DNA of 64,000 bases from Streptomyces sp. col6 (GCF_008042035.1 NZ_RDBL01000021.1:78214-142213); one strand, 5' to 3'; counted from the stretch's first letter, positions 42,907 to 52,426 are shown. Notes: generated by a model from the sequence alone, not told the origin. Numbers and translations are program-made.

Positions 42907-43341
42907 ATGACCGACAACGGATTCGAGCAGATCTTCCCGCTCGGCCACACGAACGACGCCTACGCCGAGAACTTCATCGGACAGAGCTATCTGGCTCCGT
43001 TGACCGGGGGGAGTGTCCCGGTCAGCAACGTGTCCTTCGAGCCGGGCTGCCGCAACAACTGGCACATCCACCACGGCACCGGTAGCGGCGGCGACCAGAT
43101 CCTGCTGTGCACGGCCGGCAGCGGCTGGTACCAGGCCGAAGGCCAGGACCCGGTCGGCATGACCCCCGGCACTGTAATCCGTGTCCCGGCGGGCACGAAG
43201 CACTGGCACGGTGCGAAGGCCGACTCGTGGTTCTCCCACCTCGCCTTCATCACGCCGGGCGAGGACGTCACCAACGAATGGCTGGAGCCGGTCACCGACG
43301 CGGTGTACGACCGGCTGCCCAAGAGCGGAGAGAGCGCATGA
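42907..43341 (+). CDS. Cupin-domain protein
   Basis: This 144-residue protein starts at the ATG at 42907 after GGAGG. It is a one-barrel cupin with motif 1 NNWHIHHGTGSGGDQILLCTAGSGWYQAEG (HxHH region and Gln/Asp in place of Glu) and motif 2 VIRVPAGTKHWHGAKADSWFSHLAF. It resembles the small cupins annotated with carboxymuconolactone-decarboxylase or AKR genes, from memory. Its stop overlaps the AKR start as ATGA. The 212 bp between it and the dehydrogenase gene hold no supported gene. Confidence 0.85.
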   Translation: MTDNGFEQIFPLGHTNDAYAENFIGQSYLAPLTGGSVPVSNVSFEPGCRNNWHIHHGTGSGGDQILLCTAGSGWYQAEGQDPVGMTPGTVIRVPAGTKHWHGAKADSWFSHLAFITPGEDVTNEWLEPVTDAVYDRLPKSGESA

Positions 43342-44195
43342 GCACCCTGAACGAGACCTACACCCTTTCCAACGCCGTCGAGATCCCCAAGCTCGGACTG
43401 GGCACGTGGTTCATCGACGACGACAAAGCCGCCGACGCCGTACGCGCCGCAGTCGGGATCGGCTACCGCAACATCGACACCGCACAGGCGTACGGCAACG
43501 AACGCGGCGTCGGAGAAGGCATCCGCACCTCCGACGTGGCGCGCGAGGACCTGTTCGTGTCGACGAAGCTCGCCGCCGAGATCAAGGACCACGACACGGC
43601 TGCCGCAGCGATCGACGAGTCGCTGGCCAAGCTGGACGTCGGCTACATCGACCTGATGCTGATCCACGCCCCGCAGCCGTGGGACGACTTCCGCGGCGGC
43701 GACTACGCCGAGGGCAACCTCCAGGCGTGGCGCGCCCTGGAGGACGCCCACAAGGCAGGGAAGATCCGTGCCATCGGAGTGTCGAACTTCCTCCCGTCCG
43801 ACCTGGAGAGCATCCTCGCCAACGGGACCGTGGCACCGCACGTGAACCAGGTGCTCCTGCACGCCGGGAACACCCCCGTCGAGCTGCTGGACTTCTGCGA
43901 GGAGCGGAACATCCTCGTGCAGGCGTACTCGCCGATCGCCCACGGCGCGCTCCTCGACAGCCGCCAGATCAAGACGATCGCCGAGAAGTACCAGGTGAGC
44001 GTTCCGCAGCTCTGTATCCGCTACACCCTGCAACTGGGCACGCAGCCGCTGCCGAAGACCGCGAACCCCGCGCACATGCGCTCCAATGCGGACGTCGACT
44101 TCGAGATCTCTGAGGACGACATGGCCACCCTGGGCACCCTCGACGAGCGCGACTACGGCGAGCACGCCGCCTTCCCTGTCTACAGCGGCAAGTAG
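43338..44195 (+). CDS. Aldo/keto reductase
   Basis: This 285-residue NADPH-dependent (beta/alpha)8 barrel has the tetrad in place: Asp and Tyr in GYRNIDTAQAYGNERGVGEGI, Lys in LFVSTKL, and His in LIHAPQPWDDF. The cofactor region is PLPKTANPAHMRSNADVDFEISEDDM and the signature is KIRAIGVSNFLPSDLE. It is of the 2,5-diketo-gluconate-reductase-like class and reduces carbonyls in the cytoplasm. It is translationally coupled to the cupin gene, so the three enzymes likely act on the same carbonyl stress or catabolic compound. Confidence 0.92.
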   Translation: MSTLNETYTLSNAVEIPKLGLGTWFIDDDKAADAVRAAVGIGYRNIDTAQAYGNERGVGEGIRTSDVAREDLFVSTKLAAEIKDHDTAAAAIDESLAKLDVGYIDLMLIHAPQPWDDFRGGDYAEGNLQAWRALEDAHKAGKIRAIGVSNFLPSDLESILANGTVAPHVNQVLLHAGNTPVELLDFCEERNILVQAYSPIAHGALLDSRQIKTIAEKYQVSVPQLCIRYTLQLGTQPLPKTANPAHMRSNADVDFEISEDDMATLGTLDERDYGEHAAFPVYSGK

Positions 44196-44299
44196 GGACC
44201 GCACCCGGGCAGGTCGCCACGCACCGGACCGCGTCGGGCGTGGCCGGAAAGGGTCCGAAGGCTCTATCGGCCCCGTACAGCCGGCGGCGAGCTCAGAGA

Positions 44300-45195
44300 T
44301 CAGGACGATGTACGCGGGACTTCCTGGTGGGGTGCGGCTGCGGGCGCGGTCATGTCGAGCAGGAGCACGGCGTCGTGGTCGGGGGTGCCGGGTTCGGCGG
44401 TGTAGACGCCGATGCGCTGGCCGGGAGTCCCCTCCAGGTGCATGGACTGCGAGGTGAGCGTGAGGGTGCCGACGCGGGGGTGGTGGAAGGTCTTCTGCGT
44501 GGGCTTGCGGCCGGTGACCTCGTAGCGTTCCCACAGCCGGGCGAAGTCGGGGCTCTTGAGGAGGAGTTCGCCGACGAGGTTGGTCAGGTCCGGAGCGTCG
44601 GGAGCGGTCCCGGCGACGGCGCGCAGGCGGGCGACGCAGGCGGTGATCTGACGGTCCCAGTCGGCGAAGAGGTCCCGCGAGGCCGGGTGGAGGAAGAGGT
44701 AGCGGGCGAGGTTACGGTGTGTGGCCGGCCAGTCCTCCAGCCCCGCGTACAGGGCGAGGCCGCCGGGGTTCCAGGCCAGCATGTCCATGCTGCGGCTGAT
44801 GACGTAGGCGGGGTTCGGGCGCAGGGACTCCAGCAGCAGCTTCAGGTGGGGGCGCACGGTGCGGCTGGGGGCCGGGGCGGCTCGGAGGCGTAGCGGGCGG
44901 CCCGCGCGGCGAGCTCGCGCAGGTGCTGGTGTTCCTCGTCGTCCATGTGCAGGGCGCGGGCGAGGGAGTCGAGGACGGCGGGGCTGGGGCGGGTTTCCTT
45001 GCCACGTTCCAGTCGCACGTAGTAGTCGATGCTGATGCCGGCGAGGGTGGCCAGCTCCTCGCGGCGCAGGCCGGGTGTGTGGCGGACGCCGGCGCCGACG
45101 GTGAGGCCGACGTGTGCGGGGCTGGTCCGGGTGCGGCGGGCACGCAGGAAGCGGCCCAGCTCGGCGCCCTCGCTGTTCGCGCTCTGGGATGCCAT
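44300..45195 (-). pseudogene. XRE regulator with MmyB-like domain, frameshifted
   Basis: From the ATG at 45195 the HTH half reads well (LGRFLRARRTRTSPAHVGL, HTPGLRREELATLAGISIDYYVRLERGKETRPSPAVLDSLARALHMDDEE) up to YASEPPRPP, then ends at a TGA at 44842. The MmyB-like half continues in the neighbouring frame (RTVRPHLKLLLESLRPNPAYVISRSMDMLAWNPGGLALYAG ... MTAPAAAPHQEVPRTSS) to the stop at 44300. Inserting one C in the CCCCC run near 44868 joins both parts exactly. Either a recent pseudogene or a single-base sequencing error. It converges with the AKR operon. Confidence 0.75.
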
Positions 45196-45439
45196 GACTC
45201 CAGTCTCACCCGCCCGGCACCCGCCCTGCCGCCCGGGGCACCGTGATCCGCCCGTCCGCGACGTGCGTTGCCGCACTGCCCCGCCGCAGGGCCATCGCGC
45301 CGGAGAGGGCACCGACGACCAGGGCTGACCTCGCGGTCGCCGGCGTGCCCGGACTGATGGGAGTCGGAGCCGGTACGTGTGAGGTAGCGGTCCACGAGGC
45401 CGACCGCGAACTTCTTGCCGCGCGGGGTGTGAGGCGTGG

Positions 45440-45480
45440 CTGAGGGCCCCCGGGACGAGGCACGTCCCGGGGGCCCTCAG
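45440..45480. terminator. 18-bp perfect hairpin terminator
   Basis: CTGAGGGCCCCCGGGACG (45440-45457) pairs with its full complement at 45463-45480 around the 5-nt loop AGGCA. It is 14 bp past the stop of the propeller gene, which it should terminate. Confidence 0.85.
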
Positions 45481-45493
45481 CAGGTGGGGCAGG

Positions 45494-48424
45494 TCAGGAC
45501 AGCTTGAACGCCGTGACCTGGTGGATGCCGTTGTCGGTCAGGAAGTAGCCGCCGCCGGACAGGCCGGCGGTGCGGTCCATCCCGGTGTCGTCGCTGTTGA
45601 GCGACAGCACCTCGTCGACCCCGTCGCCGTCGAGGTCACCCGCGAAGTAGTTGCGTGCGCCATTGGTGGCAGGAATGGTCCCGACGGACGGAGCCCAGGT
45701 GTCCTCGGACTCCATGATGCTCGGGTCCCAGAGGTACAGGCTCGCCTCGGAGCCGGCGACCAGCAGCGAACGTCCGCCGGGGCCGGTCAGGAAGCCGCCG
45801 CCGTAGGACTGCGGCGACACTCCCTGCTTCTTGAACGCGCCGTCCGCACCGAAGCGGCGGAAGGAGGCCGTGCCGCCCTCGTACAGCGCCCCGTCCTTGG
45901 CGAAGAAGCTGAAGTGCGTCCAGAGACCACCCGAGACCTTGCTGAACAGCACCTCGCCGGTGCGGCCGTCCCGGATCTCGAAGAGGATCTGCGTCCCGGT
46001 GCCCTGGTTGCCGGCGGTGTCGAAATCGTACGGTGCGTCGACCGTCCAGGCGTAGACCACCGCGTGGCCCTTCGCGTACGGGATCTCCTTGGAGGCGAAG
46101 ACGCCCTCGTTGGTGACCGCAGTGCGCATCGGGGTGACCGCGTTGGCCGGCGGCTTCGGCGCCTCGGTCCAACGGGCCTTGCCGTTCGCGGCGTTCAGCG
46201 CGACCGCGCTCACCGTCGGCTGAGCCAGGCTCAGCGCGTTGACGCTGGAGTACGAGACGTACACCCGTCCGTCGTTGACCGACGGGTCGGAGAAGAGGAC
46301 ATCGCCCGCGGCCTCGGGGGCGCTGTACGTCCAGATGGCGTGGCCGTCGCCGTAGTAGGCGCGCAGGGCGTCCGTGGCGACGAGGATGTCCAGCTCGCCG
46401 TCGCCGTTCAGGTCGGCGAGCCTGGCCGAACGGACGTACTGGCCGCCGCCGTCGATCGTGGCGAGCGTCTTGCCGTTCTTGCCGTTGAGGACGACCGTCG
46501 CGGTGTCGGCCGCGACGACGATCTCGGGCTTGCCGTCACCGTTGACGTCACCGACCTGGATGTCGTGGACGCTGCCCGGGACGGTGGCCTGCCACAGCTT
46601 CTCGGGCTTTGCGCCGTTGACCATCGACGGTCCGGAGTAGGCCCAGACCCCGTTGGACGTACCGCCCATGATCAGGTCCTTCTTGCCGTCCTTGTTCAGG
46701 TCGGCGCTCTGGGCGTAGGCGATGTCGCCCTGGAGCGGGGTGACGTTCTCCGCCTTGCCGTTGCCCAGCTTGAAGGTACGGATGTTCTGGCTCTGGTCGA
46801 TCACCCGGACGTGGGAGCCCGCGGCGTCGCTGTACAGGTCCTGGAACATCGGGGAGGCCGCGACGCCCTTGGACTGCCACGCGACCGTGCCGTTGCCGGA
46901 GAAGACGGTCAGCGACGCGTAGCGCAGGCTGCCCCGGTTCTCGGGGTCGTTCATCTTCCGGTCGTTCTGGGCGGAGGCGACCAGCTTGCCGTCGATCACC
47001 CCGAGGCCCCAGGTGCTGGGCCCGTCGTGACCGTTCTCGGCATCCCGCTTGGTCGTGTTCGACCAGAGGATCTTGTCCGCGTTGTCACCGTTGACAACGC
47101 GGATGGTGCTGGCGTTGATGATGAGGTTCTCGTCGAACGAGGACTCCGAGACCGCATATTCGTCGCCGGCCTTGGCGGCCTTGAGTTCACCGACCGCCAG
47201 CGCGGTGGGCACCACGTTGTCGCGGCCGCTGAGGGTGGCGCGGTGACCGGTCTTCAGGTCGTACGCGGCGACCTCGTAGTGCACCGCGTCGTTGACGTCC
47301 GCCTGCTCGACGGCCACGAGGCGCTTGCGGCCGGCGTCGAGGCGCAGGATGCGGCTGTACAGCACGCTGTCGGTGCGCCAGGTGACCGAGCCGTCGGAGG
47401 TGTCGATCACGGCGGTGTGACCGCGCCCGTCGACGCCCTGGGCCTTGGCGAGGTTCCAGGAGACGGCGACCTTGCCCTTGCCGAGGTCCTGGATGTCGCC
47501 CCAGTTGGTGTACCGGGCTTCCTTGGTGTCGAACGTCCAGGTGTTGGCCGGGGTCAGCTTCCCGTCCGTGCCCGTCGAGAAGCGGATGCCGGTCAGGGTG
47601 GCGGTCGCGGCCGCCGGGACCTTGGCGTCGCCGCTCATCCGGGGCGCGTCGGCGATGAGCAGGGTGCCGTCGACGATCTTGACCATGGAGGCGTAGTTGT
47701 ACAGCTTCGACCAGACCGTGGCGCCGGTCCTGCCGTCGAGGACGGTCACGAAGGTGCCGGTGCTCAGGTCGGAGCCCGGAGACGTGAACGGCCGCGGGTA
47801 CGGGGTGCTGCCGACCCGCGCCGAGAACACGAGGTCCGGGACGCCGTCGCCGGTCAGGTCACCGGCGGAGTAGCCGGAGTCCGAGTTCGGCGAGAACGGC
47901 GAGACCGCGTTGTAGCCCATGAGGATCTGGGGCGGGTACGGCTCGACGCGCCAGACCTGGAGCGGCTTGACCTGCCAGTCCGTGTAGAACGAGCTGCTGG
48001 TGCGGGCCCAGGCCTCGCTGCCGTCGGCAGCGTGGAGCTGGACGCTGCCCATGGCGTTGACGCTGAAGTAGTCGCCCTTCTTGCCGACCGGCACCGTGGC
48101 ACCCAGGCCGCGCACGCCTTCCAGCGTGGACTTCGCGGTCATGGTGACCGGCGTCTTCGGGTCGACGGCGGTGGCCGCGGCGTCCGCCTTCGCGGCGGGA
48201 GCGGCCGCGTCGTCCTTCTGCGTGCCGGTGGTGTCCTCGGCCTTGACGTACGGGTCAAGGGTGACGTTGGCGGCCAGCTTCTTCGCTTCGGCGCTGGTGA
48301 GCTTCATCGGCGCACCGCTGCCGCTGTCGGCGGCGAGGGCCTGCGGGGTGGCGGTCAGGCAGAGGCCCGCCGCGACGAGGCCGGCGGCGAGCTGGAGCGC
48401 TCGCCGGGAGTGCTGGGCTCTCAT
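45494..48424 (-). CDS. Large secreted FG-GAP/VCBS beta-propeller protein
   Basis: This 976-residue protein has a signal peptide (RRALQLAAGLVAAGLCLTATPQALA) and an Ala/Asp/Lys-rich linker. A long array of propeller blades follows, with PQQ-like (LDGRTGATVWSKLYNY, IDTSDGSVTWRTDSVLYS) and FG-GAP-like calcium loops (DLTGDGVPD, DLNKDGKKD, DVNGDGKPE, DLNGDGELD, DLDGDGVDE). It starts at an ATG that shares one base with the stop of the upstream S8 protease (TAATG), so the two are made together. It may be a protease partner, adhesin or cell-surface receptor; no catalytic motif is seen. Confidence 0.88.
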   Translation of the reverse strand: MRAQHSRRALQLAAGLVAAGLCLTATPQALAADSGSGAPMKLTSAEAKKLAANVTLDPYVKAEDTTGTQKDDAAAPAAKADAAATAVDPKTPVTMTAKSTLEGVRGLGATVPVGKKGDYFSVNAMGSVQLHAADGSEAWARTSSSFYTDWQVKPLQVWRVEPYPPQILMGYNAVSPFSPNSDSGYSAGDLTGDGVPDLVFSARVGSTPYPRPFTSPGSDLSTGTFVTVLDGRTGATVWSKLYNYASMVKIVDGTLLIADAPRMSGDAKVPAAATATLTGIRFSTGTDGKLTPANTWTFDTKEARYTNWGDIQDLGKGKVAVSWNLAKAQGVDGRGHTAVIDTSDGSVTWRTDSVLYSRILRLDAGRKRLVAVEQADVNDAVHYEVAAYDLKTGHRATLSGRDNVVPTALAVGELKAAKAGDEYAVSESSFDENLIINASTIRVVNGDNADKILWSNTTKRDAENGHDGPSTWGLGVIDGKLVASAQNDRKMNDPENRGSLRYASLTVFSGNGTVAWQSKGVAASPMFQDLYSDAAGSHVRVIDQSQNIRTFKLGNGKAENVTPLQGDIAYAQSADLNKDGKKDLIMGGTSNGVWAYSGPSMVNGAKPEKLWQATVPGSVHDIQVGDVNGDGKPEIVVAADTATVVLNGKNGKTLATIDGGGQYVRSARLADLNGDGELDILVATDALRAYYGDGHAIWTYSAPEAAGDVLFSDPSVNDGRVYVSYSSVNALSLAQPTVSAVALNAANGKARWTEAPKPPANAVTPMRTAVTNEGVFASKEIPYAKGHAVVYAWTVDAPYDFDTAGNQGTGTQILFEIRDGRTGEVLFSKVSGGLWTHFSFFAKDGALYEGGTASFRRFGADGAFKKQGVSPQSYGGGFLTGPGGRSLLVAGSEASLYLWDPSIMESEDTWAPSVGTIPATNGARNYFAGDLDGDGVDEVLSLNSDDTGMDRTAGLSGGGYFLTDNGIHQVTAFKLS

Positions 48425-51009
48425 TACTTTGCTCCCTGCGTGAAGCTGACGGCGGTGCCGTCGGCGATCACGGACTGGTTGAAGGAGTACTGGAGGGCGT
48501 CGGTGCCGGACTGGTCGGCGATGCCGACGGTGGCGCCGGCGCCCTGGTCGGCGACGGACTGGTATTGGAGGGTCACGGCGCCGGTGGCCTCGTCGAAGAC
48601 GGCCTCGAAGGTGGCCCGGCCCGAAGTGCCGTTGGCGTAGGCGGCGTTGTTCCACACGATGGCGAACTTGCGGCTGCCCTTGGTGCCGGTGGTGGCGGTC
48701 TGCACAGAGGACTTCTTGTCGAGCGTCAGGTCGTCCCACAGCGGAGCGACGATGCCCTTCACACTGTTCACGCCGGCCGTCGGTATGGCGGTGTTGTTGT
48801 AGTCACCGACACGCGTGGACAGGAAGTTGATCAGACCGTCGGTGGTGACCGAGGCGGTGGAGTACGAGACGCCGTAGTGCTTCACCGAGAAGGGAAGCGA
48901 GACCGTGGCCGAGTCCTCGTCACCGGTCAGGGCGACCTTCTTCGAGCCCGCGATCCAGGAGTAGTCGGCCGGGACGCAGACGTTGCCGGAGTTGTCGGCC
49001 CGGTTCGGGACCTGCACGTTCTTCGTCAGGTCGGCGGCGCCGACGGCGGCGGCACCGGTGTAGACGCCGTTGCAAAGGACCGGCGCGGCGGGCTTCACGG
49101 CGAGGCCGTAGGAGCCCTCGGCGACCTTCTTGAAGGTGTACTTGCCCTTGGCGTCGGTGGTGGCGGCGGGCAGCGGGGTGCCGTTCAGCTCGACCGTGGC
49201 GCCGGCCAGCGGCTTGCCGGTGACGTCGCGGACGGTGCCGGTGACCTGGTGCGAGGACACCGCGGTCAGTGCGATGTCCTGGGTGAACGTCTGGCTCTCG
49301 GCCAGGACGACGTCGGTGGCCGAGCCGCTCGCGTAGCCGTAGCCGCTGAACGCGAAGGTGTACGTGCCGGCGGCCAGCGGCAGACGGTAGGTGCCGTCCG
49401 GGCCGGTGGTGACTGAACGGACCGCACCGGCCGCGTCGGTGGACTTCACGGTGATGTTCGGGAGCGCCTTGCCGGTGGCCTTGTCGGTGGCCTTGCCGCT
49501 GACGACGGCCGCGGTGTGCGGGGCGGCGTTGACGGACGCGAGGATGTCGAGCTTGCCCTCACCCCACACGTTGTTCATGCCGGCGGTGCCGCCGCAGTGG
49601 GTGTCGTCGACGTCCCGGGCGCCCTCGTTGAGGAGCTTGCGGGTCTCGTCGATGTTGCCGATCAGCGAGGGGGCCGCCGACCACAGCAGCGCGACCGCAC
49701 CGGCGACGTGCGGGGTCGCCATCGACGTACCGTTGATGGTGTTGTACGAGTTGCCCGGCCAGGTGGACGGAATCTGGACGCCCGGGGCCGCGATATTCGG
49801 CTTGGCGCCGCTGTCGATCGGCGAGGGGCCGAAGCCCGAGAAGTTCGCGATCTTGCCGGTCGAGTCGTAGGCACCGACGCCGTAGGACTCCACCTGCGAG
49901 CCCGGCGGGTGTGTCGTGGAGCAGGTCACGCCGTCACCGTCGTTGCCGGCGGCGAACGCCTCGAAGATGCCGGCGGAGTTCCAGGCGTTCAGGATGTCCG
50001 TGTAGAAGGTGCCGTCGTCACCGCCCCAGGAGTTGTTCACGATGTTCGGCGCCAGGTCCGGACGCGGGTTCTGACCGTTGTGGTCGGTCGGCGCGAGAAT
50101 CCACTGGCCGGCGGCCAGCAGCTGGTCGTCGTAGCAGAGGTCGGTCGTGCAGCCCTTGGCGGCGATCCACTTGGCGTTCGGTGCGACGCCGAGGCCGTTC
50201 TTGGCGACCATGGTGCCCATCGTGTGGGTGCCGTGGCCGTTGTTGTCGCACGGCGCGGTCGTCGGGCACTGCCCGCTCGCGTCGTAGAAGTTGTAGTCGT
50301 GCGAGAAGGTGCCGTCGCCGTTGTTGCCGCGGTAGTTCGCGACGAGGTCGGGGTGGTCGTACTGCACGCCCGAGTCGACGTTGGCGATGACGATGCCCTC
50401 ACCGCGGTCCTGGTACTCGTCCCAGACCTGGTCGGCCTTGATGTCGCCGACGCCCCACGCCGGGGCGTCGGTGCCGTCGGCCGACGAGTCGGTGTGCAGC
50501 GCGGCGGCGCGCGACGCGGTGACTTTCTGGTCGGAGGTCTCGACGTCGTCCAGCTTGAACGAGCGCTGCTTGACGACCGACGCCACGTCCGAGCGCTTCG
50601 CCAGCTCGGCGACGAGGTCCTGGTCGCCGGTGACCTCGACCGTGTTGGCGATCCAGTAGTCCCGGTGGCCGACCTTCCTCTTGTCGAGGAAGGCGTTGAG
50701 CGACTTCTGGCTGGACTCGGCGTGCGAACGGAGCTCGCTGTACGCGGCCTTGGCCTTCTTCGCGTGCGTCTTCTGCTTCTTCGCGCCGGACAGGTCGGCC
50801 TGGTCCTTCAGAACCACGAAGAAGGTGGTGTCCCCGCCGTCGCGCACCGCGTCCGCGAGTGCGGAGTCGATCTTCGCCGAGACGGTGGCAGCGGGGGGAG
50901 GGGAGTCTGCTGCCAGGGCCGGCAGCGGGGTGGTGAGCAGGGCGGCCGCGGCGAGCGAGGCCACCGTCCATACGGCGGATCTGCGCCTGGACGGTTCGAG
51001 CTGGGGCAT
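48424..51009 (-). CDS. Secreted S8 subtilisin-like serine protease with carboxypeptidase-regulatory-like domains
   Basis: This 861-residue preproenzyme has a signal peptide (SAVWTVASLAAAALLTTPLPALA) and an I9-type propeptide up to about residue 150 (FFVVLKDQADL ... VASVVKQRSF). The catalytic domain has the triad Asp in IANVDSGVQYDHPDL, His in NNGHGTHTMG and Ser in NGTSMATPHVAGAVALL, with the oxyanion Asn in NIVNNSWGG. Two carboxypeptidase-regulatory-like beta domains follow (GKATDKATGKALPNITVKSTDAAG; GTVRDVTGKPLAGATVELNG) and a C-terminal beta-sandwich. It should be active outside the cell after autoprocessing and is coupled to the propeller gene through TAATG. Confidence 0.93.
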   Translation of the reverse strand: MPQLEPSRRRSAVWTVASLAAAALLTTPLPALAADSPPPAATVSAKIDSALADAVRDGGDTTFFVVLKDQADLSGAKKQKTHAKKAKAAYSELRSHAESSQKSLNAFLDKRKVGHRDYWIANTVEVTGDQDLVAELAKRSDVASVVKQRSFKLDDVETSDQKVTASRAAALHTDSSADGTDAPAWGVGDIKADQVWDEYQDRGEGIVIANVDSGVQYDHPDLVANYRGNNGDGTFSHDYNFYDASGQCPTTAPCDNNGHGTHTMGTMVAKNGLGVAPNAKWIAAKGCTTDLCYDDQLLAAGQWILAPTDHNGQNPRPDLAPNIVNNSWGGDDGTFYTDILNAWNSAGIFEAFAAGNDGDGVTCSTTHPPGSQVESYGVGAYDSTGKIANFSGFGPSPIDSGAKPNIAAPGVQIPSTWPGNSYNTINGTSMATPHVAGAVALLWSAAPSLIGNIDETRKLLNEGARDVDDTHCGGTAGMNNVWGEGKLDILASVNAAPHTAAVVSGKATDKATGKALPNITVKSTDAAGAVRSVTTGPDGTYRLPLAAGTYTFAFSGYGYASGSATDVVLAESQTFTQDIALTAVSSHQVTGTVRDVTGKPLAGATVELNGTPLPAATTDAKGKYTFKKVAEGSYGLAVKPAAPVLCNGVYTGAAAVGAADLTKNVQVPNRADNSGNVCVPADYSWIAGSKKVALTGDEDSATVSLPFSVKHYGVSYSTASVTTDGLINFLSTRVGDYNNTAIPTAGVNSVKGIVAPLWDDLTLDKKSSVQTATTGTKGSRKFAIVWNNAAYANGTSGRATFEAVFDEATGAVTLQYQSVADQGAGATVGIADQSGTDALQYSFNQSVIADGTAVSFTQGAK

Positions 51010-51367
51010 CGGGCACTCCTCCGAGTGACAGCACATACGAGGTGCGCGAACCGTAGGAGTGGGCCGTTACTCGGCCATTACACGCGTGGTCAGCGGCAAC
51101 ATGCGGTCCCCGATGAGCTTGACGCCATGGTAGGCGGCCGGGGCACTGGGGAGAGGGTGCGGCGGACCGGACGTCCGGCAAGGAGACTTCGCCGGTCTCG
51201 CCGCGTCGTCCGGTGACCCGGATCGGGAGTAGCCCGTTCGGGTGTATATCCGGGGATAGCCAATCCGGCATCCGAACGGTGACGAATGCCAGGTGTGAGC
51301 GGCTGTCAGGAGGAGGCACCGCGCACAAGGAGGCTCCCCGGCGGCTGCGGGGAGCCTCCGCTCGCGC
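51010..51367. other. Promoter region of the protease operon with terminator
   Basis: This 358-base gap carries the upstream region of the S8 protease and, at 51329-51359, a hairpin that ends the transcript of the sortase remnant to the right. No gene is supported in it. Confidence 0.5.
51329..51359 (-). terminator. 12-bp hairpin terminator
   Basis: GGAGGCTCCCCG (51329-51340) and CGGGGAGCCTCC (51348-51359) form a perfect stem with a 7-nt loop, immediately downstream of the sortase remnant on the minus strand. Confidence 0.75.
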
Positions 51368-51665
51368 TCAGCGGAAAAGGATGCGGTCACCGGGGTCGAG
51401 TTCGGCCGGCTTGAAGAAGACCGCCGGTGCGCCGTTCCAGGTGATGTGTCCCGCGATCACCGAGGAGCCAAGGGTTCCGGGCGATGGGCTTGGGGTGACC
51501 AGCCGGCTGTGTCCGGATCGGGGGGCTCCATGGCCCTGTCCTACCCAGGGCCATGTCCTCCAGCCTGGAGGTCACCTTGATCGTGGGGATCGTGATGCTC
51601 AGCGGCCGGGAGGCGGACAGGACCGTGGTGCCCTGCTCACCTCCCGGCGAGCCGGACGCCTTCCC
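51368..51665 (-). pseudogene. Class E/F sortase remnant, multiple frameshifts
   Basis: Three consecutive frames carry sortase pieces in the right order on the minus strand: LSASRPLSITIPTIKVTSRLEDMALG (51620-51545), MEPPDPDTAGWSP (about 51520-51480) and GTLGSSVIAGHITWNGAPAVFFKPAELDPGDRILFR, ending at a TGA at 51368. The AGHxxWNGxPAVFxxLxxLxPGDRI string with its catalytic His is characteristic of class E/F sortases. The later Cys and Arg parts are missing. At least two frameshifts and a 3' truncation make it a pseudogene. The hairpin after it is still intact. Confidence 0.65.
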
Positions 51666-51759
51666 GTCGGGGACGGCTGTGGGTCCTGCGGCCCGACACG
51701 CGCCGGCGGCGTCCTCCGCTGCGGGAGGGGCGGGCTGCCGGCGGTCGATTCCCAGAACA

Positions 51760-52185
51760 TCACGTTCTGTCGAGGGCCGCGTGTACGCACTTTCCGTCCG
51801 GGAGTGGTTCGGTGAAGATTCTGGCTCCCAGGTCATCGGCGATGTGCAGGCCCATGCCTCCGGTGCCGTCGGTGAGATCCGGGGCGCGTGGAGCGGGTGC
51901 TCTGCACGAGGTATCGGTCACCGCGATGTCCAGACTGTGCGTGGTGGTGGTCAGAGTGAGCGTGCGCGGTCCGGGGGTGTACCGGACCGCGTTGGTGACC
52001 AGTTCGGACACGATCAGCAGGACATCGTCAAAGCGGTCGGGGTCCAGTGAGGGGCATGTCCTGTGCAGGTACGTGGAGGCTGCCCGGCGGGCCCGGGACG
52101 GGGCCTCCGGTCCGGCCGTGAGGGGGATGCACTGGGAGCCGGGCCGGTCCGGAGCGGCACTGCGGCGTGTGACTGTTGTGGTCAT
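51760..52185 (-). CDS. Anti-sigma-factor-like HATPase (RsbW/SpoIIAB type)
   Basis: This 141-residue GHKL ATPase has the N-box FDDVLLIVSELVTNAVRYT, the G1-box LDIAVTDTSCRAP and the G2-type string DGTGGMGLHIADDLGAR. Streptomyces has dozens of such single-domain kinases that phosphorylate anti-anti-sigma factors or hold a sigma factor. The ATG at 52185 is preferred; an ATG at 52209 is possible. There is no sigma partner of the SigB type next to it; the ECF pair to the right uses a different anti-sigma type. Confidence 0.88.
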   Translation of the reverse strand: MTTTVTRRSAAPDRPGSQCIPLTAGPEAPSRARRAASTYLHRTCPSLDPDRFDDVLLIVSELVTNAVRYTPGPRTLTLTTTTHSLDIAVTDTSCRAPAPRAPDLTDGTGGMGLHIADDLGARIFTEPLPDGKCVHAALDRT

Positions 52186-52426
52186 GGCTGTGTCCCGAAG
52201 CGAGTTCAATGAACAGGGTTCGCCCGCGGCGCGTCCGAGCCGGCGCTCGGGGCGGGTCGGTCCGGCCGGAAGAGCTGGGCTCCCAGGCCGTGAGCGGCCT
52301 TACACAAGGGATTCGTTGGCGCAGCCGGGATTGTTTGGGGTGAAATCAAAGAAGAGTGACGCGCGCGAGGGGCCGTTCACTCGAAGGGCACACTGCAGAG
52401 CTGCGGCAGCGAAGTCGCCTCCCGGG

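Noticed and set aside
45521..48640. 1039-codon plus-strand frame opposite the propeller gene
   Set aside because: Mirror of DxDxDG codons of the real minus-strand gene; Val/Gly/Asp-rich without domain.
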